Shown: in pieces, positions 1-9,300 of the stretch | How positions within the stretch are numbered: position 1 is the stretch's first letter | Layout: each line of letters begins with the position of its first letter | From: a bacterium | Lineage (GTDB): Bacteria; Auribacterota; UBA3054; JAAYZF01 | DNA length: 40,065 nucleotides | Direction: 5' to 3' | Assembly: GCA_012514975.1 (NCBI GenBank) | Contig: JAAYZF010000080.1 | Location: forward strand, 1-40,065 | The notes under the pieces: model-generated | Seen by the model: the letters and a program-made list of their open reading frames with translations, nothing else | What the model was told of the DNA's origin: nothing | Databases searched by the model: none | Made by a program: the position numbers and the translations under genes

Positions 1-327
1 CGGTACTCCGAACATCGGCCGTGCATGCCGCGCCAACTGCCCGCCTGAAGGCGGTACTCCGAACATGGGGCCGTGCACGCCGCGCCAACTGCCCACATGT
101 TGGGAGTACCCGCTTCAGCGGGGCCGTGCGCGCCGCACCAACTGCCCGCCTGAAGGCGGTACTCCGAACATCGGCCGTGCATGCCGCACCAACTGCCCGC
201 CTGAAGGCGGTACTCCGAACATCGGCCGTGCATGCCGCGCCAACTGCCCGCCTGAAGGCGGTACTCCGAACATGGGGCCGTGCATGCCGCGCCGACTGCC
301 CGCCTGAACGCGGTACTCCGAACACGT
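1..327. repeat. Tandem array of ~51-bp units, core CCCGCCTGAAGGCGGTACTCCGAACAT plus a near-constant spacer CGGCCGTGCATGCCGCGCCAACTG
   Basis: CGGTACTCCG recurs at 1, 52, 157, 208, 259 and 311; the slot near 103 holds the same core in inverted orientation (97-122). Each core contains the stem CCGCC-TGAA-GGCGG. The array begins mid-unit, so it probably extends left of the window. Confidence 0.93.
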
Positions 328-3300
328 TCACGGCTCGATGATCTCGACCGGCACGAGGCGCTGCCACCCGGTGGTCTTCCCAGGATCTCCGCGCACGAGC
401 ACGAAGCCAAGCAGATTGTTTGTGACCGCCCCTCCCGCTGCGCCGGCAGACATCATCACATTTGTGGGCGGCGTGATGTACACCATGTTCGTAGCGAGCA
501 TCGGCGCCCACATCTTGTAGACAAGCCTGTTGACCTTCTTCCCCGAGACATAGACGATCTTCGCGTCCTTCACGGCCCCTTTTGCCGGCTTGTACTGCCA
601 TTTCCTGAGTGACGCGCCCTTGCCGGCCATGCGGAACGGCCCGCTGAAATTGGTGACGGTCTGAGCATCGAGCGCGGCCATGCCGATGCGCCAGTTGTTG
701 GCGAAGAACGCTTCGAGCTGCGGGATGATCTTCTTGCCGACGAGCACGTCGACTTTCCTCCTGTGTTTGTATTTCCAGATGCCGCCGTCTTCTGAGACGA
801 CGGTGAGGAGGAGATACGCCAGCGTGTCCGCCGTTGCGGGCGCCGCCTCGATGTTGCCCACATTATCGCGGGCAACGGAGTAGAATGCGTAGAACCGTTC
901 GAACTCGCCCGTGAAGAACGCCGACGTGTTCGTCGTCTGCTCGAGCCACGGGGCAAACGGCCCGCCGTCAACCGAGACAAGCACGTCATACGACGCGATG
1001 CCCGAGCCGGCATCACTGCCCGCCCACGAGACGCGGAACGTCTGGGTGCGAACGACATCGGGAAGGCTGGCGACCGCGCTGAGAGGCGCGGTGGCATCGA
1101 TCGTGTTGACCGCGGCGGGCGTATCCATGAACTCGTTGTAGTCGAATATGATGCGCGCCCAGTTGGTGATGACGTCGCCAGTGACGAGCCCGGGCTTCGG
1201 CCTGATCGTGAACGTGACATATCCCTCGCCGATCCGGTTCGTCGTATTGGGCGGGAGGAACCCGGCGAGCGGATCTTCCGGATCGCCACCCGTGACAGGA
1301 TCGACTGATGCCATGCGCCACGAGAGCGTGTTGGTCTCGCTGGCGAAGCCGGCGGAGATGTCAACGGGATTCGGGTCGGTAGAGACGTCAGCGCGGCCTT
1401 TGAACGACGTGATCCGGGCGGGAAGGGCAACGTCGACGTTATTGAACCCGAGCTGGCCGAGGCAGAGCGTTGAGCCATCGAGCCGCGCATCGAGCTTGTC
1501 CGTTACGAGGACGACAGCGGCGGGCGCGGTGGCAGTGGGGACGTTTTCATAGTGGACCGTGTAGAGGATGGTGTCGCCCGGGCGAATCCATCCCTGGGGG
1601 CCGAATCCGACGGTGATCTTGTCATTGGGGTCGCCGCCGGCATTGCTGCCGCCGCCCCCGCCGTCAACGGGGCCGGGAGGATTGGGCGGATTGGGCGGCG
1701 GGTCGGGCCAGTTGTCATCGCCGGTCTTGCAGTCGGCGATGGCGCCGTTTAGTTTCGCGTACGCATAGTGCAGCGCGCGGAGCGCATCGAGCCAGTGCTG
1801 CTGCTGGCGGAGGTAATGGAAGCAGTTGTCCGCCAGCTCCATGTTCATGTTCTTGCACGCATCAAGGAGGTCTGTCACGCCGATGCCGGTGCTGATGAGT
1901 TTGTTGATGCGGAAGGCGATGCTTACAGGCAACTGGCCCTGGCTGCCATAGAGTGTGTTTTTCATCAGGGTGAGCATGCCGCTCCACTGACTGCCGACGT
2001 ACTTGAGCGTGTTGAGGATATTGCCGGGCTGCATGTTCTTGATGTGCGAGTAGGAAAGGCGGGCCTGCATCCCCACGTCCTCGAACATGCGTTGGAAGCT
2101 GGGATACTTCACAAAGAAGCTCGGGTCGGATTTGAGGACGTTGTAGAGGTTTGCAACGCCTTTGGCGAACGACCAGATGTTGTAGGCCAGTTTGGCGGAC
2201 TTCCAGAGGACGTCCTGGACGTTCTGCGCGTTCTCGCGTTTGAGCTTGTCATAGATGAGCTTCCAGGCCTTCATGGCGCGATCCATCTGCGCTTCGGCCG
2301 CGGCGCACTCCTGATACGCCTCGAACACTCCATTGCAGATGCGGTCCGCTTCGTACGCCCTGAAGTAGGCGTCGCGGAAATCGTACTGGTCCGGATTGAA
2401 CGAGTCCTCGATCACCTTGGGATCCTCGACGCCATAGGTGAAGCCGAGCCAGCTTATGGTGAACCTCGAGGCGCTGCCTGAGCCGGCGCGCATGGACGCA
2501 CTCGCGGCCGACGGCTCCTCTTCCCACAGGGCGAACGCGATGGGCTGCGCTAGATCGAATACGCAGTCCGCCTGCGCCACGCCGGCGGAGACAGTGATCT
2601 GCTGGCGCAGTGCGGCATACCCGTCGGCGCAGACGCAGAGCGTGAACGTTCCGCCGGGGCAGCCGCGGAGGGCGAACGCGCCGTCGCCGCCGCTCGCGGT
2701 GATGGCCACTGCAACGCCCGCGGCCGTTTTGAGCGAGATGAGCGCGCTGGCGACAGCGTTGCTTTGCGCATCGACCATCCTGCCGCTGATCGCCGCGCCA
2801 GGCCCGGGCACGAGCACGAAATTGCGCTGGAGACCGCTGTACGCCGTCGTGTCGAGATTGGTGGACAAGCCTGTGACATAGCCGTCGCCCGCCACGGCAG
2901 CCACGTCGAACACGCCGGCCGGGAGTGACGGCATCGCATATGCCCCGGCATCGTCGCCAGATGTCGAGATGATCTCGCCATCGCGCGCGGACGCTGCCGA
3001 GACGATGGCGTTGGCAATGCCCGATGCGTTCGACAGAACCGAGCCGTACACACTGCGTTCAGGCTCGAGCACAATCGCGAGCGCGGCGCCGCCCGAAACC
3101 GCGGCCACGCGCTGCGTGTACGCCCAGCCCTCGGCCATGGCGGTCACCCGGTACTCACCCGCCGGCACGTGAACGAACGAGCACGCGCCCGATTCGCCGG
3201 TGAGCTTCGAGACGAACAGCGTGTTCGACGTTGGATCGCACAGGGCGCGAATGGTGACGAGAGCGTTCGATATCGGCGCAGGCGGGCCGGACTGCGTCAC

Positions 3301-6300
3301 CGTCACGTCAAGCGAATCGCCCTGCGCGGTGAAATCCTGGCCGGAGAGATGCTGGCCGGATGCGACCATGACATTGGTGCGCGGCGGGAAGATCGTGTCG
3401 CCTGAAACCGCGTGAATGGAGAATGCGCCGGATTCGAGCACGGCAAAGGTGTATGCGCCCGTTGCGCCCGAGAACGCCGTTGCCACGACGTCGCCTCCCT
3501 TGACAAGGTAGACGCTTGCATCGGCCAGCGTCGCGGCGGCGCCCGGCGCGAACACGACGCCGGTGATGAGCGTCGCGTTGGTCATCTCGAGGTCGTACAA
3601 CACGTGCCGTTTGGCGGACGAGATGGTGAACAAGTGGCTGGCGAGGACCGGGCCGGGCGTTGCGCCCATGGTGATGCGGTACTGGCCGTCGCCAAGCCCG
3701 TCGATCACGTAGCTCCCCTGCGCGTCGGTCGTGGTTTCAGCCACGGCGTTGTCCTGCAGCCACAGCCGCGCCGTCATCCCTGGCAGCGGCTGGCCGGCGG
3801 CGCTCACATGGCCATGGACGGAGCCGAGCGGCGCGAGGTCGATCGTGACCGTGGCGAGCGCAGACGTGATCAGGATGTCAAGCGTGGACGGGACATATCC
3901 GCTGGCTGCCGCGCACACGGTGTTCAGCCCGCCGGGCACGCCGCCAAAGAGGAACTGGCCCGCCGCATCCGTGTGCTGCAGTGCACGGTCGAACGCGCCC
4001 GCATCAGCGGTGACCGTTGCCCCTGCAATGGCGGCATCCGTGTCGGCATCGGCAACCGTGCCTTGCAGCACATAGCCGGGGGAAAGGACGAGATCAACCA
4101 CGAGACGGTCGGTGTACGCGGACACCACGATGTTCGTGGGCAGCGAGCTGCCGTAGCCGGGCTGCATCGCGGCGACCGAGTACGTGCCGGGAATGAGCCC
4201 GCCAAGCGCGTAGGCGCCCGAATCGCCCGCCGCAACGGTGCCGCCGTACCACGCGCCCCAGTCCGCGCCGAGCGCGAGAGGCATCGCACCCACCTGGGCA
4301 TTCGTCGCCACGCCGCCGCCGGAGATGGTGACGGCGCCGGTGATGGTTGCGCCGCGCACGAGCGTGAACGACTGCACCATTGACTGCCCGGGCGAGAGGG
4401 CCACGCCGCGCGATGCGGCAGGCGCCCATCCTTCGGCGCCCGCGTCAATGACGTACGCTCCGCCGGGCAGGCGGATTTCATACTCGCCGTTCGTGCCTGC
4501 ACTGCCGTGATACGAACGTCCGCCAACACTGTCACGCGCGGCGACAACAGCGCCGAGCACTCCCCTCCCGTCCGCGTCGCCGCACACAAAACCGCTGACG
4601 CGCGCAACAGGCGACGAGACCACGGCAACAAGCCCCTGCACCGGCGCGCTGACGGAGACATGCAGCACCTCATCCGGCTCGTATCCGTCTATGCCGAGCG
4701 AATACGCGCCAGCCTGCACGCCGCGGATGCCGAATGTGCCATCGTACCATGCAGCCGTCGCATAGACATTGGTCGAAAACTCATTGGTGTCCTTGAGAAG
4801 CACGAGCACATTGCCGAGCGGATGGTTCGTGTCCCCGAGATAGACCGTGCCGCGAACGACGGCGTCCTGCACCGCCTCATCCGCCTCGCGCATCATAAAG
4901 CCAAGAATGTCGCGCTCGCTGAGGAGATCGAGGCCGAAGGACTTCGCTCGCGTGGCAGCTCCGCCGAGCCCGCTGACATACGTGCCGCGCAACGGCCCGC
5001 ACTCCGAGACAACGTACTGCCATGCGCTTGCCCAGAGCGGATGCGGGTTCGCCGGTGTGATCGCGGCGTACAACGCAGCGTAGTCCATCGCAACAGTGTC
5101 GTTCGTCGGGATGGGCGACACACGGACATAGTACGCCCCGACGCCCAGCGTTTTTGCCTCGAAGGCTATGGTGTAGGAGGAACCCGGCCTGAGCACGGCG
5201 GGCAACGGGTTGTCCTGCGCGACGCCAAGATAGCTTAGCGACTGCGCAAACGCGCCGGGATCGCCCAACTGCCTGAACTGCACGCTGCCCTGCGTCGCGC
5301 GCAGAATAAGCAGCGGAGATGAAATGTCCGCATCGCCGTCGTTCCCGTACGTGAGATAGCCGGTGAACGGTCTGCCCACGCGGACATTCGCGGGCACGCT
5401 GGTGTGAATCATCAGACGGCCGCCAGTGCCTGTGGCAACCGTGAACGCATTGGGCAGTGCGCTCGAAGCGCCATCGAGCGTCGCGACGACGCTGTAGATG
5501 CCGGGCGCAGCGCCGTGCAGATCGAACGCTGCGAGGGCAAGCGTCGCGTCGGCAATGGTGACTTCGCTGGCGATGATCTGCCCCGCGCCGCTCTCCAGGC
5601 GCACGCTCATGCCCGGGGCGAAACCGCCGCCTTCCAGCGGGACAGTTGCCCTGCCTGCATTGCCCGCCCGGGCCAGCAGCACGCGGCTGAGGGCAAAGCC
5701 TGTTGCTTCCGCGGAAAGAATGAAGACCGGCGAGTCTCCCAATGCCTCCGGCATGAGCAGCAGATAGCCTGTGCGCGCCTGTGCAGCGCCTGAGAGCCCG
5801 ATGCGTGCGTCAGGCTCGTTGAACGCGCTGCTCCGCGCATCAAAGTGCGAAACGGACGGCATGCGGTCATAGCCCGCATAGATGCGGCATACGCCGTTTG
5901 TCATCGCAGAATCCAGCACGACTGTCACGTTCTGTGTCACCGCAACGGGCACTTTGAACCACGAGGGCTCGTTCACGCCCGCGTAGACGCCAGGGATCGA
6001 CGAGCCGACGGCAAGTGCCGGCACTGTCAGCAGCGATGGCGCTGCGGCCTCGGTCGTGTTGTTGTACGCGTTGCGCCCTTCGAATACTTCGCCCCGGGCA
6101 TTGGTTTTCACCTGCCAGCGCCACTCGCCCTCGGTGCCGCCGGGCACGCGAACGATGGCGGTGAATGCTTCCGTCTTGTTCGGCCCGAGCACGGCTGACG
6201 AGAGCGCCTCGCCCGCGGCGTGCGTTTCATCCCACGTGCCCGGCGAAACCGGCGATAGAGCGATCACATCGTGCCATGAGCCTGAGACGGCGATGCTGCC

Positions 6301-9300
6301 GATGTTCCTGACGACCCAGGACACCACAGCAGTGCCGCCGGCGGCGATGTCCGCAGGCCCGTTTACTTCTTCGACGATCAGATCGTAGGGCGATTCGGCG
6401 TTCTCGACAAACTCGAACGCGCCGATGTCGGCGTACGCGCCGCCAGGAGCGGGAACGCCCGTGTGAGGCGAGCGGGGGTCGGTGTAGCGCGGCGCGCCCA
6501 TGAAATCAGCGGGCGGGGCGATCGTCCCGTCAGCCGCGTCAATGCATGGAGAGCCAAAGTTGAGCTGGTAATTGCCCGCATCAGCATTCCTGAATCTCGG
6601 ATCGGCGGAGATGTTGCCGTTGACGCCGGGCGTGAACGACCCGTTGTTGTTCGTCGCCGACCACACATCGCAGTAGCGGATGATGTTCGCGCCTTCCACC
6701 GCTATCTGCGCGCTGCGGCTGATGATCGAGTTGTGGATATTAATCGTGCCGCCGTGCGGGCGGAGGCCGATGCGGTTGTTGTCGAGCGTGCAATTGACGA
6801 TCTTCACGACGGCGCCATCCGCGTTGATCGCACGGTCGGTGTCCGTGATCACCGTGTTCGAGATGGTGACGGCACCGCCGCCTGTGCAGTGGATGCCCTC
6901 ATAGATCGCCGCACGCACAAGGCTGTTCGCCATCGAGAGCACGGCGCCGCCGCTCGTACGCAGCGCGCCGGCGCCCCAGGCATATCCGCCACCCGTGCCC
7001 GCGCCGTACAGGATGGAGACATGGTCAAAATGTCCCGCGCCGCCGTTGATGAAAATGGTCGCCCAGTCGCCGGGAGCGGGCGCGGACTGTGCCCCGTCGC
7101 CGTTCGTGTCGCCGCCAATGCTGTCGTCATTCACGGACGTGAACACGATGGGTTGCGCCGCGGTGCCGCGCGCGGCCAGCGTGCCGCCCGCGTTGACGAC
7201 AAGGTTCTTCAGGCTGTCAAACTTGACCACGGCGCCGGGCTCGATCGTCAGCGTACTGCCGTCCGGCACGGTGACGTCGCCCGTGATGCGGTGAAGATAG
7301 CCGCCGAGCCAGGTCTCGCTGCCCGAAAGCGTGCCGGCATGCGCCGTGAGAAGGTAGCGCAGCTCGACGAACTCGTTGTGGTTGAACGCGCCGGTGCCCT
7401 CGATGCCAATGCCATACCAGTCGCCCGCTTGAGGAACGGACTGGTTGCCGTCCATGTTCGAGTCCCCGCCCGCGGCATCGTCGCGCAGGGATGTCATGAC
7501 GACGGGATGCTCGTTCGTGCCGAACGCATCGAGATTCGCTCCCGTGGCGACAACGATGCGCGTGCCGGGCGCGAACTTGACGACGGCATCCTGCGCGACC
7601 GTGACACGCGCGCCGCTCGAGACGATCGCGTCGCGCTCGACGACGTGGACGCGGCCGGCGCTCCAGGTCTCGTTGGTCGTCACGGCGCCGCTGTGCCACG
7701 CGACGGAGTTGTTGACGAGGATGGTGCGCACGAGCTCGCCTGCGACGACACCGGTCACACGGTCGCGCAGCACGACACGCAGTTCGTACACGCCGTCGGC
7801 AAGCGCGCGCGTGTCGAAGCTGATGCCTTCGTATGCCGGCGCGCCCGTGGCGATTGCGGTTGTCTGGCCGTTGCGCGACGCTGTCACGTCCGCAACGACG
7901 TCATACGCGTTCATGCCGAGCACGACCCAGCCGATCTGCTCGATGTCGTGGCAGAGGTCCAGGTCCGTATCCCACAGGAAGGCCGGCGCGTTGGTGATGA
8001 CGACGGTGCCCCATTCACCCGTGCGCGTTTCGCCGCCGGCGACGAGCATGTTCGACTGAGCGAACGACACGGCAGGGCAGTACGCCGCTATCCGCCCGCC
8101 GCCGCCTGCGCCGGCGTAGGGCGTCCCGTTGCCGCCGGCGGAGGTGATCATGCTGGTGCCGCTGAGGCTGTCCGCGCTGAGCAGCAGCGAGCCGCCCGAG
8201 CCGCCGGCAACGTCGTTAGGCACGCCGTTGGCGCCGTTGGCGGAGACCACGCCGTCGATGCGCATCCCGCCGTTGGCGATCAGCATGATCGCGCCGCCGC
8301 CATGCGCGGTCGCCGTGCCTTCATCGCCCGCGCCGCCCGCGGAGCCGAGGTCGGCCGGCAGGTCGGGCGAACCGTACGGTGCGCCGCCCGCGCCCTGGGC
8401 GCCGGCGCCGCCCGCGCCGCCGTATCCGCCGCCGCCGCCGCCGCTGCCGTAGCCGCGCGCACCGCCGCCCGGCCCGCAGCCCTGCTGGCCGAGGCCGTTG
8501 ATGGTGTAGCCCAGGCCGTCGGCGCTGATGCACGATCCCGCGTCGACAGTGATGTTGCTTGCGGCGATGCGGACGCCCTTGCCGGCCCAGAGGTCGTTGA
8601 CCTTTGCCGAGCGGTTCTTGCTGAGGCAGTAGACCGCGCAATTGCTGCCGGCCAGCGTGAAGTCCCCGTACGTCCTGATGATCGCGCCGCCGCCGATGGT
8701 CATCGTGGCTGCGTCATCGAGCGTCACCGTGCCGAATGTGGGCTTCGCGTCCTGCGGGAACACGAAGTTCTCGTAGACGAACATGCGGTTGCTCGATACC
8801 GACGTGTCGAAAAAGGCGATCGTGCCCGTCGCGCCGACGCGGGGCGAACCGGTCGCGGTCGTGCAGTTGGTGAACCGCTGGAACGAGCTGCTCGCGAAGT
8901 ACACGGCCACACGCCCGCCGCCGCCCGCGCCTGCATACGGCGTGCCCGCGCCGCCGGTGGCGGAGAACGTGCCGCTGCCGGCGAGCGTTTCCGTGCGCAC
9001 GAGGATCGAGCCGCCCGAGCCGCCGGCGCAATCGTTCGGCGTGCCATTCCCGCCGTTGGCGCTGATGGCGCCGTCGAGCGTGAGCGCAGCGTCGATGTTG
9101 AGGATGATCGCGCCGCCGCCGTGCCCCGTGGGCGTGCCTTCATCGCCACAGCCGCCGCCCGAGCCGAGATCTGTCGGCAGTTCGCCGGAGCCGTACGGTC
9201 GGCCGCCTTCCCCGTCGGCGCCGTTGCCGCCGTTCCCGCCGTAGCCGCCGCCGCCGCCGCCCGAGCCGTACCCGCGCGCGCCGCCGCCGGGGCCGTTGCC

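Noticed and set aside
1-327. CRISPR array
   Set aside because: The segments between cores are nearly identical to each other, one core is inverted, and no cas-like genes are present.
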